From Deltaproteobacteria bacterium (GTDB lineage: Bacteria > Calditrichota > Calditrichia > RBG-13-44-9 > J075): a stretch of 39,309 bases of DNA. The notes beneath the pieces are model-generated. The model was not told where the DNA came from and made no database searches. It saw only the letters and a list, made by a program, of their open reading frames with translations. The position numbers and the translations under genes are program-made. The stretch covers positions 1-39,309 of the forward strand of contig WYBG01000419.1 of NCBI GenBank assembly GCA_011526015.1, read 5' to 3'. Below are positions 1 through 8,544 of the stretch, piece by piece; the stretch's first letter is position 1; each line of letters starts with the position of its first letter.

Positions 1-13
1 CCCTTTCTCCTGG

Positions 14-90
14 GTCATTCCCGAATGTTTCTATCGGGAATCTATAAGTTTTAGGCCTGTGGATGCCCGATAAAGACATTCGGGCATGAC
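14..90. repeat. GTCATTCCCG-type dispersed palindrome, copy A (divergent)
   Basis: Two short palindromes face each other. GTCATTCCCGAATG pairs with CGGGAATC on the left, and GATGCCCGAT pairs with ATTCGGGCATGAC on the right. This is the same architecture as the better-conserved copies near 8.4 kb and 38.95 kb, which share the GTCATTCCCG start and the GGGAATC/GGGCATGAC closure. It lies just downstream of the DUF3800 stop codon and may also act as a hairpin there. Confidence 0.6.
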
Positions 91-106
91 AAAGGGGTGC
101 AAGAAC

Positions 107-889
107 TTAGTGTTTGTCGCAATAGTTGTTTTTTCCTCTCCCCTGGGTTGAATAATTCTCAAAATCATACAAGTCGATGATGAGATTGTATTTGTGGACT
201 AACGCCTTATAGAACCTTCCGTCTTTCTGCAAAATATACCGTTGCAATGCCCATAGCAAATAATCAATGATGCTCAATTCCGGGGTATCCTGGCTTTGAA
301 CGATCTCACAACTGAATGTAATAGACTTCGGGTTTCGGCGGCGTAGATTATCTCTTTCGATGGCTTTATTGACAGCGTCACGGAGTTTGGTTTGAGTATT
401 GCGATCCCGGGCGGATAAAAAGATTTGATAGAATTCCTCTTCATCGTTTAAACGGTCTTTCAACATGTGATACACCAGATCAAAGTAGAATTCCTTCTCA
501 TTGCCGTTATGCTTTTTATGAAATAGATCCAGCCGCTTTCGCCCAAGTACTAAGTAAGTTTTAAATCCTTCTAAATCCCTGAGAAACTCAACAAATTTGG
601 AGCGAACGTCCGGGCTATCGCCCCGGGCGTGAAGATACCAGCCCCGGGGGTTCGTTACGCTGGGTATGGTGTTATAGAGCGGATCGGTTTTAATTCGATT
701 TTGAAAATCAAGAATTGCCCGGCGTATTTCCTTTTTATCGGCCAGAGAAATCATTCCGATTAATAAGATCGGTTGAAAGCCTGGCTGGCCGACCAGCAAT
801 TTTCGGTGCTTACCGTAAAAGGTGGGATCGCCGCTTTCGTCTATAAAAAAATAGTGCTTATTCACGAGTTCTTCACCACTATTCGGCAT
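107..889 (-). CDS. DUF3800 domain protein
   Basis: The N-terminal motif FIDESGD and a later SIIDYLLWALQR stretch are the two hallmark acidic blocks of DUF3800. This family is predicted to have an RNase H-like fold and is often seen in accessory or defence-associated positions; substrates are unknown. The start at 889 is preferred because AGGAAGA directly precedes that ATG and the FIDESGD motif then falls near residue 15, as is usual. A GTG at 943 would add 18 residues but has no ribosome site. It is about 260 residues long, normal for the family. It stands alone, flanked by palindromic repeats on both sides, with no toxin or restriction partner visible in the window. The family call is firm; the biochemical role is not. 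Confidence 0.8.
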   Translation of the reverse strand: MPNSGEELVNKHYFFIDESGDPTFYGKHRKLLVGQPGFQPILLIGMISLADKKEIRRAILDFQNRIKTDPLYNTIPSVTNPRGWYLHARGDSPDVRSKFVEFLRDLEGFKTYLVLGRKRLDLFHKKHNGNEKEFYFDLVYHMLKDRLNDEEEFYQIFLSARDRNTQTKLRDAVNKAIERDNLRRRNPKSITFSCEIVQSQDTPELSIIDYLLWALQRYILQKDGRFYKALVHKYNLIIDLYDFENYSTQGRGKNNYCDKH

Positions 890-1030
890 TCTTCCTACAT
901 CCAGAGGCGCCAGGTTAGGGGAGCGCAGGTTGAAATTCCCCACTTTAGTTAGGTTTTATTCCGATTCCTAAATCACGTTTACAGAGTTTTGAAACTCTCG
1001 CCTCTGAATACTAAAACCCCCGAACACTTA

Positions 1031-1170
1031 GAGCGTGTTTGAAAAATCGAAAAACATGCCACAACGACACCAAGACACTAAGATTGCACCAAGAATTTTA
1101 ATGTTTTTTTGTTCCCGGAAGGCCGGGATTTGAGACTTCGTGACTTTGTGGCGAATTTCCAAACACCCTC
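1031..1170. repeat. Nested inverted-repeat block abutting the EndoQ-UvrD stop codon
   Basis: Outer arms at 1031-1049 (GAGCGTGTTTGAAAAATCG) and 1152-1170 match as an inverted pair at 16 of 19 positions. Inner arms begin GCCACAACGACACCAAG and end CTTCGTGACTTTGTGGC, also inverted (about 14 of 17). The rest of the 944-1170 gap has no gene. The block ends exactly at the stop codon of the helicase fusion and could terminate its transcript, but there is no clean T-run. Confidence 0.6.
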
Positions 1171-4100
1171 TTAGAACAATTTCAACTGCTTATCCCCCGG
1201 CTTAGCTTTCGGCGGTTTTTTGGCCCCCTGCATTTTCTGGTATTCTTTGAGGGCGGTTTCGATGTCGCTCAAAAAGCGGGAGGGCGGGTTTTGCTGCATC
1301 TCGCCGAACAGGAAGCGTTTTCTGGCATGGGTGAGGATCAGCTTTTCCTGCGCCCGGGTCATGCCCACGTAAAAGAGCCGCCGTTCTTCCTCCGGGTCGG
1401 CGGGTTTGTCTTTTCGCTGATAGGGAATCAAACCTTCTTCGCAGCCGATGATGAACACCACCGGGAATTCCAGCCCCTTGGAGGCGTGCAGGCTCAGCAG
1501 GGCCACCCGGTCGGCGCGGGGATCGTATTCATCGGTCTCTTTTTGCAGCACCGTTGATTCCAGGAAATCCCCCAGGCGGTCGCCGAAGGGCTGCGCCCGC
1601 TGCGCCAGTTTGCGCAGCAGCTCCGCCCGCTTTGCCCCGGCTTTTTCCCCCCCGCTTTCGGCAATGAAACGCTCGATGCGCTCGATCAGCTCCGTAATGG
1701 GCGGGTGTTCCGCCGCCCCGTTCAACTCCAACAGCGCCGGCAGCGCCGGCCGCCGTTGCGGAGAAATTTTCTGCAAATGAAAAACCGAACCGGGATGGTG
1801 AATAAGCCAGAGGCAGGCGAGCAGCTCGCGAATTTCCTTGCGCCGGTAAAGAACCGTCTGCCCGGCGGTCTGGAAGGGAATCCCGGAGCGTTGAAACGCT
1901 TCTTCTAAGAAATAACCCAGCGCGCCGACCCGGTAGAGCACCGCAAAATCGGAAAACGAGCGCCCGGCGGCGTCTTCCTCACCCCCGTCCACCCGCCCGG
2001 AATCGAGGGAAAAATAACTGGTGCCCCCCACCATGCGCTCCACCTGGTGCACCACGTATTCCGCTTCCGCTTTGTGGGTGGGGGCGGCGTAGATCTCCAG
2101 GCGGGTTTTACTGATAATATCGGACCAGAGGTCGATTGCCCCGGTTTCGGCTTTTTGGGCAATCACCTGGCGGGAAGCTGCTAAAATATTCCGGGTGGAG
2201 CGGTAATTGCGGGTGAGGGTAAAGGCGCGGGCGGCGGGAAAATCTTCCCGGAATTTCAAAAAATACTCCCGGTTGGCCCCCCGGAATCCGTAGATCGCCT
2301 GGTCCGGGTCGCCGATCACGCAGAGGTTGGCGCCTCCTCCCGCCAGCAGCCGCAGCAAGCGATACTGGGCGTAGTTGATGTCCTGGTACTCATCTACGGA
2401 AATCCAGCGATAGCGTTGGCGGTATTGCTCCAGAATATCCGGGAAGGATTCAAATAAACGGATCGGCTGCATGATCAGGCCGTCGTAATCCACGGCCCGC
2501 TGGGCGCGCAGGGCGGATTCATACCCCCGGTAAACCTCTGCAAACCGGGGTTCCTGCGCGGAGCTTCCCTGCCCGACTGGCAGGCGGGCCTCACGGGGCG
2601 GGTAGAGGCTTTCCACCAGGGGGGATTCCGGGGCGATCAGTTTGTTCTTCACCGCGGAAATGTATTCTAAGAATTGCGCGATCTCCTGTTCGGCCAGGCC
2701 GGGATAGATTTCTTTCAACAGCGCATGGCGGTCTTCTTCCGCTAAGATGGTAAACCGCCCCGGAATGCCTACCGCTTCTCCTTCCCCCCGCAAAATCAAC
2801 GCTCCAAAGGCGTGGAAGGTCTTGACGGTAACCTGCTTCGCAACCTGGGAATCCAGCAGACTCGCCAACCGCCCGGCCATTTCCTCCGCCGCTTTGTTGG
2901 TGAAGGTGATGGCCAGGATATTTTCCGGCGCAACCTCTTTTTCGGAGACCAGGTAGGCGATGCGATGGGTGAGGGTGCGGGTTTTCCCGGTTCCCGGCCC
3001 GGCCAGGATGATCAGCGGGGCGTCGGTACACAACACCGCTTCCCGCTGCTCGGGGTTGAGACCGGCGAACAGGGGATTCTGCGAATCCGGTTGGTGGGGA
3101 GTTTCCCGGGAGCCAGTCTCTTCGGGCGCAGCAGGATTGCCGTAATACTGCGCCGCGGCTTCCGGCTCGGAAACCCGCACTGGCTGGGGGGTAGAAAGCG
3201 GCGTTTGGGGGGAATCCGGCGCTTCTTGATCCGCCTGCGGCTGCGGCGGCGACGAGAAGAAATCCGCTGGCGGGGAACTTTTTGGCCGGGCGGGTTCCGG
3301 CTCGCCTTCAGATCCGCCCAGCCGGGGTGTTTTCGCTCCGAACAAATCCAACTGCGCGGCAAAAACCTCCTTTTCACCCTCCTCGAAAAGCTTGATGGTT
3401 CCGTATTCCCCGTCATACCCCGCGGCCAGCTGCACCTCTCCCGCCCGCACCCGGCGAATTCCTTCCGCCAGGCGGGTTCCGGCGATCTTTTCCAGGTCTT
3501 CCAACGGCGCATCTTGCAGGATGAACAATTCCGAACCGAGGCGCGCCAGCAGGTGCTCGTACCCCTGCGCGACCCGGTTGGAAGCGGCGCCCACCCCGTA
3601 CACCTCTCCCAGCACTTCGGGCAGGGGAATCAGGCTGGTGAAGGGAGGTCGATTCTCCGGGCGCTCCCCTTCCTCCCGGTCGGCCAGCAGCTCCACCCGG
3701 TGCATCACCCCCACGGTGACCGGTTTGCCGCATTTCGGGCAAATCCCCTGGTGGGTCAGGGTGGTTTGGGGGTCCCAGCGAATTTCGCACTTGCGATGCC
3801 CGTCGTAATGGTACTTGCCCTCCTCGGGGAAGAATTCGATGGTGCCGCCGAATTGCCGCGGGTCGCCGCTTTGCAGGGCCGTAAAGATGGCCGGGTAGGA
3901 TAACTCGCCGTGGAAAACGTTGGCTTCCCGGGCCAGTTTCTGGGGCGAGTGGGCGTCGGAGTTGGAGACTAAGGTATAACGATCCAGGGCGGACCAGCGC
4001 CAGTTCATGGGCGGGTCGGAAGAGAGACCGGTTTCCAGTGCGAAGATGTGTGGGGTGAGGTCTTCGAAGCACTCTTCGATGGAATCGAAGCCGGATTTGG

Positions 4101-4623
4101 AGCCGAACAGGGAGAACCAGGGGGTCCAGACGTGGGCGGGGATGAAGTGCGCCTGCGGATCGGTCTGCAGCACGATTTCTAACAAATCCCGCGCGTCCAG
4201 CCCCAGGATCGGGCGGCCGTCGGAGCGGATGTTGCCGATTTTTTCCAACTCCGCCTGCAATTTTTCCACCGCTGCGAAGGAGGGCAGGAACACCACGTTG
4301 TGGATCTTGCGCACCTTATCGTTCTTTTTGTAGATGTTGCTGATCTCTCCCGCGAGCATAAAGCGCACCTCGCCCCGGCAGGCGGGGGGCACTTCCTTGC
4401 GCAGCGGCGCGGCGAATTCTTCCTTGAGGCGGAACAGCCCCTCTTCCGCCGGTTCTAATTTCGCTTTCATCTCCGCCAGCCAGCCGGGGTGAGCGATGTC
4501 CCCGCTGCCCACCACCTGCACACCCTTGAGCTGCGCCCATTTTGTGAGCTGCTCGAAATTCAAATCCTTGCTGGTGGCGCGGGAGTAGTGGGAGTGGATG
4601 TGCAGATCGGCGACGAACTTCAT
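1171..4623 (-). CDS. Endonuclease Q (PHP domain) fused to UvrD/Rep-type helicase
   Basis: Residues 1-430 form an EndoQ-like PHP nuclease: DLHIHSHYSR (His8, His10), GSGDIAHPG (Asp42, His45), AGEISN (Glu93), KIHNVVF (His108), PAHVWTPW (His164) and SNSDAHSP (Asp223, His225) supply the metal site. A Cys cluster follows (CEIRW, then GICPKCGKPVTVGV). EndoQ cuts DNA 5' of deaminated bases and abasic sites. A Pro/Glu-rich linker (about 430-520) leads to an SF1 helicase with AGPGTGKT (541-548), VDEYQD, GDPDQAIYGFRGA, TRNYRST, LHASKGLEFP and VGMTRAQEKL. The ATG at 4623 has GGAGGA nine bases upstream and starts right at the nuclease domain, giving 1150 residues; an upstream ATG at 4782 lacks support. 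Inferred role: nick deaminated DNA, then unwind from the nick. Both catalytic sites look intact. Confidence 0.9.
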   Translation of the reverse strand: MKFVADLHIHSHYSRATSKDLNFEQLTKWAQLKGVQVVGSGDIAHPGWLAEMKAKLEPAEEGLFRLKEEFAAPLRKEVPPACRGEVRFMLAGEISNIYKKNDKVRKIHNVVFLPSFAAVEKLQAELEKIGNIRSDGRPILGLDARDLLEIVLQTDPQAHFIPAHVWTPWFSLFGSKSGFDSIEECFEDLTPHIFALETGLSSDPPMNWRWSALDRYTLVSNSDAHSPQKLAREANVFHGELSYPAIFTALQSGDPRQFGGTIEFFPEEGKYHYDGHRKCEIRWDPQTTLTHQGICPKCGKPVTVGVMHRVELLADREEGERPENRPPFTSLIPLPEVLGEVYGVGAASNRVAQGYEHLLARLGSELFILQDAPLEDLEKIAGTRLAEGIRRVRAGEVQLAAGYDGEYGTIKLFEEGEKEVFAAQLDLFGAKTPRLGGSEGEPEPARPKSSPPADFFSSPPQPQADQEAPDSPQTPLSTPQPVRVSEPEAAAQYYGNPAAPEETGSRETPHQPDSQNPLFAGLNPEQREAVLCTDAPLIILAGPGTGKTRTLTHRIAYLVSEKEVAPENILAITFTNKAAEEMAGRLASLLDSQVAKQVTVKTFHAFGALILRGEGEAVGIPGRFTILAEEDRHALLKEIYPGLAEQEIAQFLEYISAVKNKLIAPESPLVESLYPPREARLPVGQGSSAQEPRFAEVYRGYESALRAQRAVDYDGLIMQPIRLFESFPDILEQYRQRYRWISVDEYQDINYAQYRLLRLLAGGGANLCVIGDPDQAIYGFRGANREYFLKFREDFPAARAFTLTRNYRSTRNILAASRQVIAQKAETGAIDLWSDIISKTRLEIYAAPTHKAEAEYVVHQVERMVGGTSYFSLDSGRVDGGEEDAAGRSFSDFAVLYRVGALGYFLEEAFQRSGIPFQTAGQTVLYRRKEIRELLACLWLIHHPGSVFHLQKISPQRRPALPALLELNGAAEHPPITELIERIERFIAESGGEKAGAKRAELLRKLAQRAQPFGDRLGDFLESTVLQKETDEYDPRADRVALLSLHASKGLEFPVVFIIGCEEGLIPYQRKDKPADPEEERRLFYVGMTRAQEKLILTHARKRFLFGEMQQNPPSRFLSDIETALKEYQKMQGAKKPPKAKPGDKQLKLF

Positions 4624-5021
4624 GCGGCGTTCCTCCGCGGTGGATGGTTGTTGGCAGAGCGCAGGGCGCAAAGTGCAGGAAGCAGCGGGCTGGAGGAAGG
4701 TACAAAGCGAATTTCCCCCCCCCCTACACTCTGCTCCATGCGCCACGCGCTCCAAGTTAATGCCGCAGAACTGTTTCCGCAAGCAGAGGAGGAGATAAAT
4801 TTTTTGGACAGAAGAAACGGAGAGTATAGAACCAAAAAAATTCTCCCTCGGGTAATCGCTCTAATATGTTTCTCATATCAGAAACCGAAACCATTCGATC
4901 TTCCAGGCCTAAAGCCAGAAGCTCTTGACAAGGAAGTTCCCATAATTTTTCTTCCCGGTTCTGCTCCCGAAGGAAGCGCCGCGCCCCGGGGATGAGCAAA
5001 AGCATCCGGTGAGGAATAGCA
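4624..5021. other. Intergenic stretch with poly-C tract, no supported gene
   Basis: This gap separates the EndoQ-UvrD start from the efflux terminator. It holds a run of ten C at 4715-4724 and low-complexity GCGC/GCAG phrases around 4655-4760. A minus-strand reading frame of 82 codons at 4757-5005 has no ribosome site and no recognisable motif, so it is not called. The promoter of the helicase gene should lie here, but no convincing -35/-10 pair was seen. Confidence 0.4.
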
Positions 5022-5064
5022 AACCCCCTCTCGCGAAGCCAACCTCGCAGGAGGGGGTTTTTAT
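5022..5064. terminator. Hairpin terminator downstream of the RND pump gene
   Basis: AACCCCCTC (5022-5030) pairs with GAGGGGGTT (5051-5059) across a 20-base loop. TTTTTATA follows on the plus strand and GGTTTGCTATT on the minus strand. It probably ends the minus-strand efflux operon, whose last gene stops at 5126. The better T-run is on the plus strand, so it may be bidirectional. Confidence 0.65.
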
Positions 5065-5125
5065 ATTCAAGAAGGTTTACGATACCGAGTTAAGTTTTTT
5101 TCAGCGAACGCGCTTTAGATTCTCC

Positions 5126-8100
5126 TCAAACGTTTTCCGCCGCGGCATCTTCTTCACCCCCGGTGATGATTTTTCGCACCCGCGCCTTTACTTTCTCCGC
5201 CGTCCGTTCGATCACTATGTAAATCACCGGCACTACCAACAGCGTCAGAATGGTTCCCATGGCCATCCCGCCCATCACCGAGCGGGCCATGGGGGCCCAG
5301 TTCTCACCGCTTTCCCCCAGGCCCAGCGCCAGAGGCAGCATGGCCAGGATGGTGGTCAGGGCGGTCATCAGCACCGGGCGCAGGCGAACCCGCCCGCCTT
5401 CGAGGATGGCCTCGATCATATCCTTTCCCCGGGCGCGCAACTGGTTGATATAATCCACCAACACGATGCCGTTGTTCACCACGATGCCCACTAACATCAC
5501 CATCCCCACCAGCGCCATCACGCTCAAGGAGGTGCCGGTGAGCAGCAACCCCAACGCCACCCCGGTAAAGGAAAGGGGAATGGTAAAAATGATCACAAAC
5601 GGGTGAACTAAGGATTCGAACTGCGAGGCCATCACCATGTAAGTGAGGATAACTGCCACCAGCATGGCCATGCCCAAATACATAAAGGATTCCTGCTGCT
5701 CTTCCGCCACCCCGCCGATTTCTAAACGGTAATCCCCGGGAACCGAGATGCCTCTTAGAACCCCGGCCACCTCGCCGGTGACGCTGCTCAGGTCTCGCCC
5801 GGACACGTCCATCGCCACCGTAACCAGCCGTTCCTGGTCTTCGCGGATGATTTCCGTGGGCGCTTTGCTGTACTCCACGGCGGCCACCGCGCGAAGGGGA
5901 ATTTGCCGGCCTAAAGGCGTGGGAATAAGAATGTTTTCCACGTCCGCTTTGCTGGAACGGGCATCTTTGACCAGTTGCACCCGGATATCATACTCATCCC
6001 CGCCCTCGCGGTAGCGGGTTACCACCGAGCCCAGCACGCTGGTGCTAATGATATTGCCCACTTGCGCGGTGCTCAATCCCAGGTCCGCAATCCGCTGCCG
6101 GTCCAAATTGATGCGCAGCTCCGGGGTCAATTCCTGGATGCTGGTTTCCATGTGAACGATCCCCTTGATGCCCTGCACCCGCCTCATAATATCGTTGGCC
6201 AGGGCCTCGGAGACGGAGAGATCGTGCCCGAATATTTCCACCACGATGTCGCCCCCGCCGCCGAACATCGCTTCCGCGCCGCGGTCCTCGAAGCGCGTTT
6301 TCATGTCCGGCAGGGTTTTGAAGCGCTCCCGCAAATCATCCTGAACCTCGAACATGCTGCGCTCCCGTTCCGCCAGTGGTTTCAGCCGGATGGTGACGTC
6401 TCCCTGGCTGGAGGCGCGGGAAGAGAACATGGCGTACATCCCTTCTCCCTGGCCGAAGTTGGCAAAAACCATCTCCGCTTCCGGGGTGTGGTCGAGAATG
6501 ATCTGGTTCATCCGGTGGGCGCTTTCTTCCATGGATTCTAAGCTGGTTCCGGGAGCGCGGTCCACCGCAATGGAGATGAATCCCATATCGCTTTGAGGTA
6601 GAAATTCGCCGCCCATGTTTGCAAGTATAATAACCGAGAGAATAAACAGCCCGGTCGCCGAGAGCAGCACTGTCATCCGGTGATGAATCGACCAGCGGAG
6701 GGATTGTACATATACCTGTTGCAGGCGATCCAGCCAGCCGCCGACCACTCCCGCCACACGGGACAGCGCGGTTTTCTTCCCCTTCCTTTTTTCCTGGAAA
6801 TACAAAAAACGCGAGGCCAGCAGGGGAATCAACGTAAGGGCGACCAGCAGCGAAACCGCCAGCGAGAAGCAGATAGTGATCACCATCTCGTTGAACAATT
6901 CCCCGGCAATGCCGGGCACAAACAATACCGGGATGAATACCGCCAGGGTGGTAAGGGTGGAGGCGGTAATGGCCATGGCTACTTCCCCGGCCCCGCTGTT
7001 GGCGGCTTCCCGGATTTCTTTGCCCTCTTCACGATAGCGGAAGATGCTTTCCAGCACCACGATAGAATTATCCACTAACATCCCCACTGCCAGGGCCAGG
7101 CCGGCCATGGAGATAATGTTCAGGGTCAGCCCGGCCTGGTCCATCACGGCAAAGGTGACGACCATGGACACCGGGATGGAGACCGCCACGATGAGGGAGC
7201 TGCGGAAATTGCGCAGGAAGAACAGCAGCACCAGGAACACAAGCCCGATGGCCTGCACGGCGGTGTTGCCCAGGTTGGACATAGAGCGGTTGATGAAGGT
7301 GGCGGCGTCGTAAAAGTTTTCGATGCGAATGCCGCGCGGCAGGGTGGTTTCAATTTCCGGGAGGCGGTTGAGCACCTGCCGGCACACGTTGACGGTGTTG
7401 GCGTCGGACTGTTTTTGGATCACCAGGATCACCGCCGGTTTGTTATTGGTCCATACTTTCTGGCGCTGCTCTGCAAACCCGTCCACTACCGTGGCCAGGT
7501 CTTTCACCCGGATCACCGAGCCGCTGATGGAGGCCACCGGGGTATTTTCGATCTCTTCCAGGGTGGTGTATTCGCCCATAGTTTGCAGGGTGAATTCCTG
7601 CCGGGCGTTCTCGATCCAGCCGGAAGGCATCTGCAAATTATTCGTCTGCAAAGCAGCGCTGAGGTGTTGCACCGACAAACCGGTTGCGCGCAGCCGGCCG
7701 GGATCGGCCAGCACCTTGATTTCCCGGCGCATTCCCCCCATGGTGAACACCGCGGCAACCCCGGGAATCCGTTCGATGCGCGGCTCGATGTCCCGCTCGG
7801 AAATTCGCCGCAGCTCCGCCTGGCCGTGCAAATCGGAGGCGACCGAGAGATACAAAATCGGCTGGGCGGAGGGATCGAAGGCGAAGATCAGCGGTTCGGT
7901 AATGTCATCCGGAAGGGCGTCGCGCACGAAAGCCAGGTTATCGCGCACGTCGATTTTGGCCTGGTCCATGTCCGTGCCCCACTCGAACTCCAGGGTAATA
8001 ATGGAAAGCCCTTGGGCAGAAGTGGAATTGACTTTTTTAACGTTTTTGACCGAGGCCACCCCCTCTTCCATGGGGCGAGTCACCACGGTTTCAATATCAT

Positions 8101-8269
8101 AGGGACTGACCCCGGTGTACTGGGTGATAATCGCGATCATAGGGAACTCTAACTTGGGGTACAGCTCCAGGTTCAGCCGCGCCAACGAAAAAAATCCGAA
8201 CCCGATGGCGATCAAATAGATCATCAGGCAGGTGACTCCCCGCCGGATAGCGGTTTGGGTAATCGTCAT
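5126..8269 (-). CDS. RND efflux pump, inner-membrane permease (HAE-1/AcrB family)
   Basis: This is a 1047-residue proton-driven exporter of the resistance-nodulation-division superfamily and the pump of a tripartite system. Visible features are the first membrane helix after the N-terminus, the conserved periplasmic entry (TRPMEEGVASVKNVKKV), the fourth-helix motif AVGMLVDNSIVVLE with the proton-relay Asp, and a second-half repeat with GMVMLVGIVVNNGIVLVDY. Length and the two large periplasmic loops are standard for the family. GGAGAG lies just upstream of the ATG. It is the last gene of the operon after the adaptor at 8545-9666 and the TolC-like protein. Substrates (drugs, dyes, lipids or metals) cannot be told from sequence; the VDN rather than VDD motif is common in environmental HAE pumps. 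Confidence 0.95.
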   Translation of the reverse strand: MTITQTAIRRGVTCLMIYLIAIGFGFFSLARLNLELYPKLEFPMIAIITQYTGVSPYDIETVVTRPMEEGVASVKNVKKVNSTSAQGLSIITLEFEWGTDMDQAKIDVRDNLAFVRDALPDDITEPLIFAFDPSAQPILYLSVASDLHGQAELRRISERDIEPRIERIPGVAAVFTMGGMRREIKVLADPGRLRATGLSVQHLSAALQTNNLQMPSGWIENARQEFTLQTMGEYTTLEEIENTPVASISGSVIRVKDLATVVDGFAEQRQKVWTNNKPAVILVIQKQSDANTVNVCRQVLNRLPEIETTLPRGIRIENFYDAATFINRSMSNLGNTAVQAIGLVFLVLLFFLRNFRSSLIVAVSIPVSMVVTFAVMDQAGLTLNIISMAGLALAVGMLVDNSIVVLESIFRYREEGKEIREAANSGAGEVAMAITASTLTTLAVFIPVLFVPGIAGELFNEMVITICFSLAVSLLVALTLIPLLASRFLYFQEKRKGKKTALSRVAGVVGGWLDRLQQVYVQSLRWSIHHRMTVLLSATGLFILSVIILANMGGEFLPQSDMGFISIAVDRAPGTSLESMEESAHRMNQIILDHTPEAEMVFANFGQGEGMYAMFSSRASSQGDVTIRLKPLAERERSMFEVQDDLRERFKTLPDMKTRFEDRGAEAMFGGGGDIVVEIFGHDLSVSEALANDIMRRVQGIKGIVHMETSIQELTPELRINLDRQRIADLGLSTAQVGNIISTSVLGSVVTRYREGGDEYDIRVQLVKDARSSKADVENILIPTPLGRQIPLRAVAAVEYSKAPTEIIREDQERLVTVAMDVSGRDLSSVTGEVAGVLRGISVPGDYRLEIGGVAEEQQESFMYLGMAMLVAVILTYMVMASQFESLVHPFVIIFTIPLSFTGVALGLLLTGTSLSVMALVGMVMLVGIVVNNGIVLVDYINQLRARGKDMIEAILEGGRVRLRPVLMTALTTILAMLPLALGLGESGENWAPMARSVMGGMAMGTILTLLVVPVIYIVIERTAEKVKARVRKIITGGEEDAAAENV

Positions 8270-8307
8270 GTTACTCTCCAGGGCTTAAAAGCGTTTATAG
8301 GTCTTTT

Positions 8308-8495
8308 GTTGGTAGTCCTAAACGCTTAATGCTGTTTAAAGAAGTGCATGGTGTCATTCCCACGAAGCTTGTCCCCGTGAATACGGGGAGTGGGAATCCA
8401 TAAACTCAGCAGAAATCGTGGATTCCCGCTTTCGCGGGAATGACAAAATAGGTGGTCGAAGAGAATAACAGCATTACCTGTTTAGGACTACCAAC
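8308..8495. repeat. Nested palindrome: 29-bp outer arms around GTCATTCCCG repeat, copy B
   Basis: Outer arms at 8308-8336 (GTTGGTAGTCCTAAAC...) and 8467-8495 (...GTTTAGGACTACCAAC) are inverted repeats matching at 26 of 29 positions. Inside lies the dispersed repeat: a degraded left half at 8352-8400, and a right half at 8419-8445 identical over 27 bp, inverted, to 38931-38957. It fills the 275-bp gap between adaptor and pump genes without breaking either. It is transcribed within the operon and would form a large RNA hairpin, possibly lowering pump expression relative to the adaptor. Confidence 0.75.
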
Positions 8496-8544
8496 CATTT
8501 AACCATCCGTCAACCATCACTCGAATACTCCACCCCCGCCCCGC

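Noticed and set aside
2812-3903. Long plus-strand frame opposite the EndoQ-UvrD gene
   Set aside because: Arg/Gly-rich composition without motifs is typical of an antisense shadow of a GC-rich gene; the minus strand has full catalytic motifs.
4757-5005. 82-codon minus-strand reading frame
   Set aside because: No ribosome site, no recognisable domain, and it lies in low-complexity intergenic DNA.
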